DNA of 64,000 bases from Paenibacillus campinasensis. Lineage in GTDB: Bacteria; Bacillota; Bacilli; Paenibacillales; Paenibacillaceae. Below the pieces are notes generated by a model that saw only the letters and a program-made list of their open reading frames with translations, ran no database searches and was not told the origin of the DNA. Numbering within the stretch: position 1 is the stretch's first letter; each line of letters opens with the position of its first letter. The position numbers were made by a program, and so were the translations under genes. Shown piece by piece: positions 43,734 to 52,995 of this stretch. The stretch is from assembly GCF_002272015.1 (NCBI RefSeq), contig NZ_NPBY01000033.1, positions 1 to 64,000 on the forward strand. The letters are read 5' to 3'.

Positions 43734-45487
43734 CACGGTTGCTCCTTTCTCATTCGAGGCAATCTCATTTCGATTTTCAATCCGCCCAGATGGCTTCTTG
43801 TGAATACCAGTCCGCTGTCAGAACCAAATTTCAGTTGCAATCTGCGGTGGACGTTGGACAAGCCGGTAATCTCGCCTTTGTTATCCGGGCTCGACGTGAT
43901 GGACTGAAGCTCCAGCAGCTTCTCGTCCGTCAGCTGTTCCCCGTTATCCTCCACTATGATGCGCAGCATATCCGCTTCACTGCCGTCCATTCGAATTCGA
44001 ATCCGGCCATCCGCTTCCTTGTCTTCAAGTCCGTGCTCATACGCATTCTCAATCAGCGGCTGCAATATGAGCAGCGGCACCGCCAAGCCCTTCCAGGAAG
44101 TGGGGATCTCATCCCACTGCGCCGAAATCCGGTTATGGAAGCGGATGCTCTGAATTTCAACGTAAGCTTTGGCATGTCCAACCTCAGCTTCGAGCGGCAC
44201 CTCATCTGCACTGTTGCGCGTGATGAACCGGAAGTAGTCGCCCAGATGCTTGGTGAAACGCACAATGTTATCATAGTCCTGCATCTGGCCCATCTGATGC
44301 AGCGTGAAAAAGCTGTTATATAAAAAATGCGGATTGATCTGCGACTGCAGCTGCTTCAGCTCGGAGCGCTGGGATCGGATCTTCTGCTCAAACACCTCCT
44401 GAATGAGCAGCTGCAGCCGCTTCACCATCAGGTTGAAATGCTCATACAGGTAATGAAACTCGTCATTATGCCGGTGGCGCAGCTCCGCCTGGGGACTGGA
44501 TACGTCCATCTTGCGAAAGGCCCGGACCATCCGATGCAGCGGCTGATGAATCCGTCGATAGATCCAGCCCGAGAACAGAATGACCACCAGCAGCGAGAAG
44601 CCGGAAAGGCCGAAAAACAGCAGCCGGTATTTCGCCAGCGGCCCCAAAAACTCCGCCTCCGGCACATAAACAACCAGATCGGCATTCAGAAATGACGAGC
44701 GCTCCACGCTAACCCAATAATTGCTGCCATCCACCGTGACCTTTGTGTTGTAAGGCTCCTTGTAGAACTCCGACTTTGACAGCGCTTCCACATCGATGTT
44801 CTCCATCAGTCTGTGACCGATATTCCCCGCCCCCTCCGGCATGACAGACCAGCTGCCATCCGAGCCGATAAGTACCGAGCTGCCGTTGCCGGTCGCCAGC
44901 TGCTCCAGCGCCTTCTGCATTCTGGGCATGGACAGCTCGGTCACAATGACAAAGTTAGGCTGTTTTCCTGCCCGAAGATGATCGGGATACACCATGCCGA
45001 GCTGAAGCTTATCCCCCCATTTGTAGATGACACGATCCGGCTTTCTCAGCATCACCTCCATCTGATCAACCGGCATCGCTGTCTCATACGATACCTGCTG
45101 GATCGTCTTGTCAATGAGCGGGACATAAGCCTTAGCTTCCTGGATATATTGATTGGAGCTTTGCAGCAGCCGCATTTTGCCCTGCAGGCGATTGATGGAC
45201 TGAAAGTACTCGTACCTGGTCATGGCCGGGGCGATAGTGCTTAGCTTCTGCAGATCGGAATCCTGGGACAGATCGTTCATCAGCAGCACGGTTGTCCGCA
45301 ATTCCTGCTCCAGTGTGCGGACAAAAAAGTTGGTGCGCGCATTCAGCGATTGTGTAATTTCCTGCTCCACACTTTCCGAGCCGGATTCGTTCATGTATAA
45401 GGCAGCGGCGTATACAGGCACAATCGCCAGCAGAAAACCGATCACGATTTTCGGATAGATCGACTTGACCCATAGCCGCTTCTTCAT
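43733..45487 (-). CDS. Sensor histidine kinase (YesM type)
   Basis: The ~584-residue protein has a first membrane segment near residues 11-30, an extracellular sensor domain to about residue 285, a second membrane segment (LLFFGLSGFSLLVVILFSGWIY), a HAMP region, and the His_kinase domain with LQSQINPHFLYNSFFTLHQM, where the phospho-accepting His lies. The ATPase end has PLLILQPLIENAYEHGLE and LSNVHRRLQLKFG. It should sense a sugar or the loaded binding protein outside the cell. The start is uncertain: ATG 45487 has GGGGG upstream and ATG 45508 follows AGGAGG too closely. A longer frame to 45700 lacks support. Confidence 0.93.
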   Translation of the reverse strand: MKKRLWVKSIYPKIVIGFLLAIVPVYAAALYMNESGSESVEQEITQSLNARTNFFVRTLEQELRTTVLLMNDLSQDSDLQKLSTIAPAMTRYEYFQSINRLQGKMRLLQSSNQYIQEAKAYVPLIDKTIQQVSYETAMPVDQMEVMLRKPDRVIYKWGDKLQLGMVYPDHLRAGKQPNFVIVTELSMPRMQKALEQLATGNGSSVLIGSDGSWSVMPEGAGNIGHRLMENIDVEALSKSEFYKEPYNTKVTVDGSNYWVSVERSSFLNADLVVYVPEAEFLGPLAKYRLLFFGLSGFSLLVVILFSGWIYRRIHQPLHRMVRAFRKMDVSSPQAELRHRHNDEFHYLYEHFNLMVKRLQLLIQEVFEQKIRSQRSELKQLQSQINPHFLYNSFFTLHQMGQMQDYDNIVRFTKHLGDYFRFITRNSADEVPLEAEVGHAKAYVEIQSIRFHNRISAQWDEIPTSWKGLAVPLLILQPLIENAYEHGLEDKEADGRIRIRMDGSEADMLRIIVEDNGEQLTDEKLLELQSITSSPDNKGEITGLSNVHRRLQLKFGSDSGLVFTRSHLGGLKIEMRLPRMRKEQP

Positions 45488-45772
45488 GCTTCTTGCCCCC
45501 ACTTTCATCTCCTCCTGCGCGATGATCTTCTCAAATACAGGTAAAGCGGACAGTCCCGCTGCCCCCGTCCTTATTCGGTACTGCTGCCGAATAGGAAGGA
45601 AGCCTGGGCGTGTCCGCTTCAAGCCAAATCTGTTATCTAAGGTTGAGCCAGCACCATGACGGACAGCGTCAGGCCGCCCGAAAATCACTTTACGATCCAT
45701 GTGCGACCTTTCCCCGTCCTCGTTCTCAGGCTCATCTTATCTCTGCTTCTTCCCCACCTGGATTGAGGCGGA

Positions 45773-47092
45773 TCAGACGATGCCTTTCTTCATGCCTTCA
45801 TAGACAAGCTGGGAAAACAAGCTGTTGGACCAGGCGAACCAAGGGCGCGTGTATATCTCCGGATTATCAGCATGGAAGCCTTCGTGCATGAACCCGGTTC
45901 CTGCATCCGTCGCTTCCAACAGATCGATCATCTCGCGTTTTTCCTCGTCCGTAGAGGCCGTCAGCCCCTGCATCGACAATGCCATATGCCAGATGTAGCC
46001 TGGCGGCGTATGCGGGCTTCCGATTCCCTTCGCCACCGCACCCTCGTAGTAGTACGGGTTGTGTTTACTCAGAATAAACCGGCGCGTGTTCTGGTAAATC
46101 TCATCATCCTTGTCAACATATCCGAGGTACGGAATCGAGAGCAGACTTGGCGTTCCCGCATCATCCATCAGGCAGTAGTTGCCATAGCCGTCCGTCTCAT
46201 AGGCATAGATCACCCCGAATTCCGGATGGCGATACGTTCCGTACAGCTGGATGCCGTGCTGCACCTCATCCTCCAGCTGACCGATCGTGCGCACCAGCGC
46301 TTCATCCCGGAACACCCATTTGGCGATTTCCTTCATCTGACGCAGACTGACGACTGCAAACATGTTCGCCGGGATATTATAGTGAAGCTCGCAGGCATCA
46401 TCACTTGGCCTAAACCCGGACCAGATCATGCCGGTGTAGTTAACCGGCATCCCGAGGCCTTGATTCCGAAGCGTGTCGATCGCAGGGCAATTCCGGCGCT
46501 GGAACCGGTAATCCGATTGCTCGGCATGCCGCTGTTCGGTCTGCCACAGCCGGATGATGCCCTCCAGTACCCCTTTGAACCGCTCGTCAAATATGTCGCT
46601 CCGTCCGGTTGCCTTCCAGTAGGCATAGGCCAGCCGAATCGTAAAGCAGAGCGAATCCAGCTCGAACTTGCGCTCCCATACCCATGCCGACATGTCGGTC
46701 TCGTCATTGGCGTCCCAATGCCAGCCGTTCGCGGTTTCGTTGAACGCATTGGCATACAGATCAAGGCTGGCATACATCATATGCCGTTTCACGAGCCCGC
46801 CGATGATGCGCTGCAAATCCGCATCCTTCTCTGCCAGCGGCACATAGTGAATCACCTGCTCCACCGAGTCACGAAGCCACATCGCCGGGATATCCCCGGT
46901 GATGACAAAGGTGGTGCCGTCGTCCATCAGCTTTGTTGTTGTCTCAAGGGTATTGGGGAAACAGTTCAGAAACTGCTGCAGCAGCTTCGGGCGATGCGCC
47001 AGCTTTACTTTTGCTTCTTCCAGCACCTCGCGCACCGCTTGCGGCAGCTCAAAGTCGGGAATCGGGATTTGGGGCAGCTTGAAATTATCCAA
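45773..47092 (-). CDS. GH125 exo-alpha-1,6-mannosidase-like glycoside hydrolase
   Basis: The 439-residue protein matches the GH125 (formerly DUF1237) family throughout. TFVITGDIPAMWLRDSVEQV near residue 63, NAFNETANGWHWDANDETDMSAWVWERKFELDSLC near residue 113, and GMIWSGFRPSDDACELHYNIPANMFAV near residue 215 carry the conserved acidic residues. The family releases alpha-1,6-linked mannose without a metal. No signal peptide is seen, so it probably acts on imported oligosaccharides. The start is TTG, with AAGGAGG 9 bases upstream, and overlaps the GH38 stop by 8 bases. Confidence 0.93.
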   Translation of the reverse strand: MDNFKLPQIPIPDFELPQAVREVLEEAKVKLAHRPKLLQQFLNCFPNTLETTTKLMDDGTTFVITGDIPAMWLRDSVEQVIHYVPLAEKDADLQRIIGGLVKRHMMYASLDLYANAFNETANGWHWDANDETDMSAWVWERKFELDSLCFTIRLAYAYWKATGRSDIFDERFKGVLEGIIRLWQTEQRHAEQSDYRFQRRNCPAIDTLRNQGLGMPVNYTGMIWSGFRPSDDACELHYNIPANMFAVVSLRQMKEIAKWVFRDEALVRTIGQLEDEVQHGIQLYGTYRHPEFGVIYAYETDGYGNYCLMDDAGTPSLLSIPYLGYVDKDDEIYQNTRRFILSKHNPYYYEGAVAKGIGSPHTPPGYIWHMALSMQGLTASTDEEKREMIDLLEATDAGTGFMHEGFHADNPEIYTRPWFAWSNSLFSQLVYEGMKKGIV

Positions 47093-50000
47093 TTGATGAA
47101 ACCTCCTTATGCTGATCTTGCGGTTTGATTTTGATGGATTTCACTTCATAAGGCCGGAAAGACAGGCTGATTTCACCGTTCACGGTGGCGATGTCCTCCA
47201 TCTCGTCCTCCAGCAGATTGACAACCGATACGTCGATCGGATGTGTCGGCCACTTGATTGTCACGGTCTCCCGTCCGCCGGAGGACTCATACAACCGCAG
47301 GATGGTCCCGCTGCCGTCCTCCGCTCTCTTGATCGTGTCCAAAATGACATGCGTGCTCTCCAGATGAAGCCAGCTGTGCTCGGCTGGCAATCGGCCTGAT
47401 TGCCCGGACGGTGCCTGCACGGCAACCACCGCCTGATTCAGCTCGGCCGCTTCCCTTACGACATGGGCTTCCCGCCAATCCTTCTCATGCGGCAGCAGCG
47501 AATAGGCGAACTCGTGCTTCCCTTGATCGGCTCCTTGATCCGGCCATTTCGGAGCCCGGAGCAGGGACAGGCGCATGACGCCGTCTTTGATGTCATACCC
47601 GTACTTGCAATCATTCAGCAGACTGACCCCGTAGCCGCCCTCGGACAGATCTGCCCAGCGATGGCCGCACACCTCGAATTGAGCCTGATCCCAGCTTGTA
47701 TTGCGGTGCGTCGGACGCTCCAAAGCGCCAAACGGAATCTCATACGTGGCCTTCGAGGCCACGATGTCAACCGGAAACGCCACTTTAAGCAGCTTGTGAC
47801 TCTCGTGCCAGTCGACCTTGGTGCGGAAGTCCACGCGGCGCCGATGATGGTACAGCATAATTTCCTGGTCAATGATGGACGCGTTCAGCTTCCAGCGAAA
47901 ACGGAGCACATCCATGACCGAGCCGCGCTGCATCACTTCGCTTTCCAGCAATTCCGCGGTCCCGGCCGGCTGGCTCTCGTAGCGCGGATCGATATCCCAC
48001 GCATCCCAGTAGGTCGGCGTGTCATGGAAGAATTGAAGCTCATTCCCTTTGCCACCAGGCGCAATCAGCTCACGCCCTGCGGCCTTGTCGTACCAGCTTG
48101 TGATTTCTCCCCACGCGTTGAATTTCAGGAGATAATGCGCCGTCTCCCATTGTTCTGGAACCGGGGCATTCGCGGAGATCGTGCCCTCAGCGCCCGTCAA
48201 AGCCTTCTCCGTTACTTCTTCAGTCTCTCTGAGCCAGAAGGTCTTGCTGCCAAACGCCGGAATGCCGGTGACGCGAACAGCAAGCCGCCCGGCGCCATCC
48301 TCCGTCTCGGGCGGCAGCAGATCATACTGCATCGGCCCGGCAGCATCGTAAGGCGCCCGCCCTCTCCACTGCTCAGCATCCAATATAACAATCTCCTCGC
48401 GTTCCCAGCCGAGGCTGTTGAACACGACATAGGGCTCGCCTTCATGCTGTCCGCCGGTCATCTTCGTCACCACAGCGCTGAGCGTTTGATCCAGCTCGGC
48501 TTGTCCAATGTCGAAGATCCGCTCATATTCCTTGGCCGAAGTGAAGTACACTTCAGGAATCGAGGTGCCCGGAATTATGTCGTGGAACTGATTGAGCAGC
48601 ATCAGCTCCCAGCCCTTGTCGAGCGCCTGTTTGGTCCGCATTCCTTGCTGCTCATCCCCGATGGCAAGGGCGCTCCATATTTCCGCTTCGCGATACAGCG
48701 CCTCGGCCTTGCGGTTATTCCGCTTGTTCCGCGCATGGGTCGTATAGGTTCCGCGATGCAGCTCCAAGTACAGATCCCCGTGCCACTGCGGCAGATCGGG
48801 ATTGCGCTTAGCGATCGCGCCGAAGAAATCCGCGGCGGTAGCAAACCGGCTCAGCGGCTGTCCAGGCATCAGATGCGCGCGCTCCACATACTCCACCATC
48901 TCATGGGTCACACCGCCGCCGCCGTCGCCATGTCCGTACAGCAGCATCAGTTCATTGATCTCGTCCTTCTGACGGAACGAGGCCCAGTGTTCGTGCACAT
49001 CCTTCGGATGCGTATGCTCGTTTACACCATGATTCTGATAGGCCACGATGGAGGTTCCGTCGATCCCGACCCAGTGGAACAGATCATAAGGGAACTTGTT
49101 CGTGTCATTCCATCCGAGCTTGGTTGTCATGAAATAGTCAATGCCGGCCAGCTTGAGCAGCTGCGGCAGCGATGCGCAGTAACCGAACGTATCCGGCAGC
49201 CACTCAATCGCGGAGCGCTTGCCGAACTCTCGCTCGAAGAACCTTTGCCCATACAGCATCTGACGAACGAGCGACTCCCCGCTCGGAATATTCAGGTCAG
49301 GCTCAACCCACATGCCGCCAACCAGCTCCCAGCGGCCTTCGGCAATTCTCTGCTTGATCCGCTCATACAGCTCCGGATTGTTGTCTTTCACAAAGGCATA
49401 CAGGATCGGCTGGCTCTGAGAATACTTGAAGTCCGGGTATCGGTCCATTAACGCGCACACCGTCGAGAAGGTGCGGCTCACTTTGCGTACGGTTTCCCTT
49501 ACTGGCCACAGCCAGGCGATGTCGATATGCGACTGTCCCACCATGTGCATCGTGCCTGGAATTGCATCTGCTGGCATCTGGCTCGCAACGGCCTCGGACA
49601 GCTGCTGCTCCACGCCGCTTACGAGCTCTTCGGATTCCAGCCGTGAAGGGTCCGAGCCGTACAGCGCGTCCATCGCTTGTTCCAGCGCCTGCTCTGTGCG
49701 GATGCGGCGCATATCTCCTTCCGGCAGCAGCCGGGCGGCCATGGCCGCGACCGTCACGCTGTGCTTAAGCCGCTGCACCGGGTAGTTCACACGAACCAGC
49801 TTACTGCTGATCCCGCTGATCGGCGGGTTGATCACCGCCTGGCGATTCAGCGGGTCCCAAGGCTCAGGGATCGGATCATACAGCTCGATTTCGAGCAGCG
49901 GGGTTCTGCCTGCCGCAGCTATGGGCAATGGCACATACGTATGATTGCGATCCAGTCCGTGATACGCCTCGCCGTTCAATCGAAGCAGGCCTTCTCCCCC

Positions 50001-50252
50001 CGCTTCGAATACAAGCGCCGTTTCATCGGCTCCCCACGCCGCCGGAATTTCCGGCTGCAAGCGAAGGAAATAGGTCGTGCCGTACGTGCTGCGGAGACGC
50101 TCTACATTTTCCACGCTGGAGCTCTCCGTTTCATACCGATATTCGCCAGGCTGGATATACTCAGCTCTCTGGACTTCCCATTCGGGCAGCGGAATCTCTT
50201 CCCGCCATTCATACTGCGCCAAAAATTTAATAAATCGTTGAATTCTGCTCAA
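47085..50252 (-). CDS. GH38 alpha-mannosidase
   Basis: The 1055-residue cytoplasmic enzyme has the GH38 catalytic domain at residues ~245-520: MVGQSHIDIAWLWPVRETV (zinc ligands His and Asp) and SAIEWLPDTFGYCASLPQL (catalytic Asp near residue 355), then the middle three-helix domain and large C-terminal beta domains. It removes alpha-linked mannose, as do bacterial GH38 enzymes acting on N-glycan or mannan fragments. The start is TTG with GGTGG 6 bases upstream. The gene lies 18 bases after GH3 and overlaps GH125, so these three enzymes are made together. Confidence 0.94.
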   Translation of the reverse strand: MSRIQRFIKFLAQYEWREEIPLPEWEVQRAEYIQPGEYRYETESSSVENVERLRSTYGTTYFLRLQPEIPAAWGADETALVFEAGGEGLLRLNGEAYHGLDRNHTYVPLPIAAAGRTPLLEIELYDPIPEPWDPLNRQAVINPPISGISSKLVRVNYPVQRLKHSVTVAAMAARLLPEGDMRRIRTEQALEQAMDALYGSDPSRLESEELVSGVEQQLSEAVASQMPADAIPGTMHMVGQSHIDIAWLWPVRETVRKVSRTFSTVCALMDRYPDFKYSQSQPILYAFVKDNNPELYERIKQRIAEGRWELVGGMWVEPDLNIPSGESLVRQMLYGQRFFEREFGKRSAIEWLPDTFGYCASLPQLLKLAGIDYFMTTKLGWNDTNKFPYDLFHWVGIDGTSIVAYQNHGVNEHTHPKDVHEHWASFRQKDEINELMLLYGHGDGGGGVTHEMVEYVERAHLMPGQPLSRFATAADFFGAIAKRNPDLPQWHGDLYLELHRGTYTTHARNKRNNRKAEALYREAEIWSALAIGDEQQGMRTKQALDKGWELMLLNQFHDIIPGTSIPEVYFTSAKEYERIFDIGQAELDQTLSAVVTKMTGGQHEGEPYVVFNSLGWEREEIVILDAEQWRGRAPYDAAGPMQYDLLPPETEDGAGRLAVRVTGIPAFGSKTFWLRETEEVTEKALTGAEGTISANAPVPEQWETAHYLLKFNAWGEITSWYDKAAGRELIAPGGKGNELQFFHDTPTYWDAWDIDPRYESQPAGTAELLESEVMQRGSVMDVLRFRWKLNASIIDQEIMLYHHRRRVDFRTKVDWHESHKLLKVAFPVDIVASKATYEIPFGALERPTHRNTSWDQAQFEVCGHRWADLSEGGYGVSLLNDCKYGYDIKDGVMRLSLLRAPKWPDQGADQGKHEFAYSLLPHEKDWREAHVVREAAELNQAVVAVQAPSGQSGRLPAEHSWLHLESTHVILDTIKRAEDGSGTILRLYESSGGRETVTIKWPTHPIDVSVVNLLEDEMEDIATVNGEISLSFRPYEVKSIKIKPQDQHKEVSSIG

Positions 50253-50270
50253 GCTCGGCCACCGTCCTCT

Positions 50271-52571
50271 CTATTCTTGAACCCGCAGGCTTGCCGTCTC
50301 GCCTCTTGTCGAGTCCGGACCGACCATGATGCGGAATTCGCCTGGTTCCACGACCGGCTTCAAGTCCATTCCGATCAATTCCAGCTGCTCACGGCCGATG
50401 GTGAATGACACCGTCCTGGTTTCACCGGCCCCAAGCCGGATTTTCCTGAAGCCCTTGAGCGCCTTCTCCGGACGCGTAACGGAAGCTGCCAGATCGGAAA
50501 TGTACAGCTGCACGACCTCCGCACCTTCCCGGTCCCCGGCATTCGTGACATCAATGCGGACGGTCGTTTCGCCGTCAACCGGAATGACTGCCGGCTCTAC
50601 GGTCAGATTGCTGTATTCGAAGCGGGTATAGCTCAGCCCGTACCCAAACGGATATCTTGGCTCAAGATCGGTCTCCAGGTAACGTTTGCCGCGCGTCCGC
50701 TTGGCATTATAATTGACCGGCAGCTGGCCGACTTCCTTCGGAATGGACACCGTCAGCCGCCCGGACGGATTCACATCCCCGAACAGAATATCGGCAATCG
50801 CATGGCCGCCCTCCTGTCCCGGGTACCAGGCCTCTACGATGGCATGCGCATGCTCGTCAATCCACGGCTCTGTAATCGGCCGGCCGTTGATGTACACTAC
50901 GACCACCGGCTTGCCTAGCTTGTGGATCTCCTGTACGAGTTCCAGCTGCACGCCCATCAGCTGCAGGGTAGCGCGGTCAATACCTTCCCCGCATTCCATA
51001 TCGCTCCAGGAATGCTCGGTAACGACCGAGGCTCCGGTCCGTAAGTCAATCGTGCCTTCGCCAAAGTCTCTGGCGCTCGAGCCGCCGATGGCCATCACCA
51101 CCACATCGGCCTGGGAAGCACACTCCAGCGCGTAGGCAAAGCCTTCGCGGGAATCGCCTTTGATCCGGCAGCCCGGCGCATACAGGACGCGGTGATCCGC
51201 ATCGTCTCCAAACCGACTGCGAATGCCCTCCAGCACGGTGACGATTTGTCCTGGTGCTTGCGGAGACGTGTAATCGCCGAGCTGATTGTACGGCGTATTC
51301 GCATTCGGGCCAATGACCGCGATTTTGCCCATGTCCGCGCGGAGCGGAAGGGTTGCGCCTTCATTTTTAAGCAGGATCACCCCTTCAGCTGCCACCTGAC
51401 GGGCAAGATCAGCATGTGCCTGGCTGCCAATGATCTGTTCGGCGCGCTCTGGATCCGTGTATGGACGGTCAAACAGCCCGAGGCGGAATTTCATTTCAAG
51501 CACTCGGCCTGCCGCCAGATCCAGCTCTTCTTCAGTTACAAGCCCCGCTTCCAGCGCCTTTAACAGATAAGTGCGGAACATCGTTCCGGACATCTCCATG
51601 TCGATTCCCGCTTTAAGCGCTTGGGCTGCGGCCTCTTCCCCGGTTGCCGCGGTATTGTGACCGCTAACCAGCATGTTAATAGCTCCGCAGTCGGTAATGA
51701 TGAATCCGTCGAAGCCCCATTGCTCACGCAGCACGTCATGGAGCAAATATTTGTTATTCGTGCACGGGACGCCGTCAATCTCGTTATAGGCAGGCATGAC
51801 CGACATTGCGCCGGCCTCCACCGCTTTCTTGAACGGATGCAGGTCCACCTCATGCAATTCTCGCAGGCCCATATGGACAGGTGCGCCGTTGCGTCCGCCT
51901 TCCGAAGCGCCATAAGCTACAAAATGCTTCAGCGTAGCGAGAAGGCTGTCCTCCCCGTCAAGGCGCTCGCCTTGCAGGCCTTGAATCGAGGCGACTGCGA
52001 ATTCGGCCACCAGATGAGGATCCTCGCCGAACGTCTCCTCCGTCCGGCCCCAGCGCGGATCGCGCACAACGTCCAGCACCGGCGAATAAGTCGCCGCCCC
52101 GCCCTGGCTCCGGGTTTCGGCTGCAACAGCGCGGCACATCTCGCGGTACAGCTCGGTGTTCCATGTGCTGCCGATTGTCAGCGGCACCGGGAACACCGTT
52201 GCCCCGATCGCCATATGCCCGTGAGAGCATTCTTCGCCGAACAGAATCGGAATGCCGAGCCTGGAGTTTTCAAGGACATAACGCTGAATCGTGTTGATGG
52301 CCTCGGCTCCTTCTTTCGGAGACAGACCGTTCTCCAGCGTCACCTCCGTCCACGGATCGGCCCGCAACGTGCCGTACAGGGAGCCGATTCCGCCTTGAGC
52401 GATCTGCGCCTTGAATTCATCGGTAACTTCAATCGTGTTGTCTTCATTTTTCGTATACGTCTTCCAGCCGAAAGGCTGCACCAGCTGACCGATCTTCTCT
52501 TCAGCGGTCATGCGCTTGAGCAGGTCCTCCGTGCGCTGTTTGGGTGAGAGTGAGGCGTTTTTGTAATCCAT
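50271..52571 (-). CDS. GH3 beta-glycosidase (glucosidase/xylosidase type)
   Basis: The 766-residue protein has the GH3 N-terminal barrel (RTEDLLKRMTAEEKIGQLVQPF) and ILFGEECSHGH near residue 100, with YSPVLDVVRDPRWGRTEETFGEDP near 155. The nucleophile region is WGFDGFIITDCGAINMLVSGHN near residue 280. The second domain has GVILLKNEGATLPL and IAVIGPNANT, then a C-terminal fibronectin-like domain (YPFGYGLSYTRFEYSNL onward). There is no signal peptide. It hydrolyses terminal beta-linked glucose, xylose or a related sugar. The ATG at 52571 follows GGAAGGG; the longer frame to 52913 runs through the promoter region. A palindrome sits 135 bases upstream. Confidence 0.93.
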   Translation of the reverse strand: MDYKNASLSPKQRTEDLLKRMTAEEKIGQLVQPFGWKTYTKNEDNTIEVTDEFKAQIAQGGIGSLYGTLRADPWTEVTLENGLSPKEGAEAINTIQRYVLENSRLGIPILFGEECSHGHMAIGATVFPVPLTIGSTWNTELYREMCRAVAAETRSQGGAATYSPVLDVVRDPRWGRTEETFGEDPHLVAEFAVASIQGLQGERLDGEDSLLATLKHFVAYGASEGGRNGAPVHMGLRELHEVDLHPFKKAVEAGAMSVMPAYNEIDGVPCTNNKYLLHDVLREQWGFDGFIITDCGAINMLVSGHNTAATGEEAAAQALKAGIDMEMSGTMFRTYLLKALEAGLVTEEELDLAAGRVLEMKFRLGLFDRPYTDPERAEQIIGSQAHADLARQVAAEGVILLKNEGATLPLRADMGKIAVIGPNANTPYNQLGDYTSPQAPGQIVTVLEGIRSRFGDDADHRVLYAPGCRIKGDSREGFAYALECASQADVVVMAIGGSSARDFGEGTIDLRTGASVVTEHSWSDMECGEGIDRATLQLMGVQLELVQEIHKLGKPVVVVYINGRPITEPWIDEHAHAIVEAWYPGQEGGHAIADILFGDVNPSGRLTVSIPKEVGQLPVNYNAKRTRGKRYLETDLEPRYPFGYGLSYTRFEYSNLTVEPAVIPVDGETTVRIDVTNAGDREGAEVVQLYISDLAASVTRPEKALKGFRKIRLGAGETRTVSFTIGREQLELIGMDLKPVVEPGEFRIMVGPDSTRGETASLRVQE

Positions 52572-52806
52572 GGCATACCCTTCCTTTTCACTTATTTTCA
52601 ATGAAATCATGTCAGCAAGCTTGTTGCAGGCATTGCGCATCGGGTCACTCATTCTGGAGCTTGCAGGATGAAGCTGGAATGATGTTATTTTCGTTATGTT
52701 AAATATAATAACGTTATTACGAACTAGTCTACTTTCTTTTAAATCCATCGTCAATGCACAATTTTGGCTGCCCCGCGCAACATCGCAAGCGGCCATTATG
52801 CACACA
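52572..52806. other. Promoter region of the GH3-GH38-GH125 genes
   Basis: An AT-rich stretch (52680-52740) with a perfect 14-bp palindrome and candidate -10 sequences lies here. Otherwise I see no gene or repeat. Confidence 0.55.
52706..52719. promoter_or_regulatory. Perfect 14-bp palindrome TAATAACGTTATTA, candidate operator
   Basis: The palindrome is centred on CG, as in LacI-family operators, and lies inside the AT-rich promoter region of the GH3 gene. A second ATAACG half-site lies about 15 bases away on the GH3 side. The LacI protein at 37014 and the GntR protein at 55190 are candidate ligands. Confidence 0.6.
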
Positions 52807-52850
52807 AAAACATCCCGATCATTCCAGGGATTGGAATGATCGGGATGTCG
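52807..52850 (-). terminator. Intrinsic terminator of the alpha-glucuronidase gene
   Basis: On the minus strand CATCCCGATCATTCC pairs perfectly with GGAATGATCGGGATG around a 7-base loop and is followed by TTTTTG. It separates the GH67 gene from GH3. Confidence 0.92.
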
Positions 52851-52995
52851 CTCCCACTTAGGTATTCTAATGGATTGCCGGACAAAGCGTTCACCTGTCT
52901 GAATGACAAGCACGTCCCCTTATGATCCACAGGTGTGCTCAGGTCTGTCGGTCTTGCATTTTGTTATGTTGTTAGGATGCCCTCAGCACAGCAGC

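Noticed and set aside
47400-49451. 683-codon open frame on the plus strand
   Set aside because: It lies fully antisense to the GH38 gene, has no recognisable domain and reads like a codon-bias shadow (His/Arg/Gln rich).
52572-52913. N-terminal extension of the GH3 protein
   Set aside because: It covers the terminator of the GH67 gene and the palindrome/promoter region; the ATG at 52571 has a good ribosome site.
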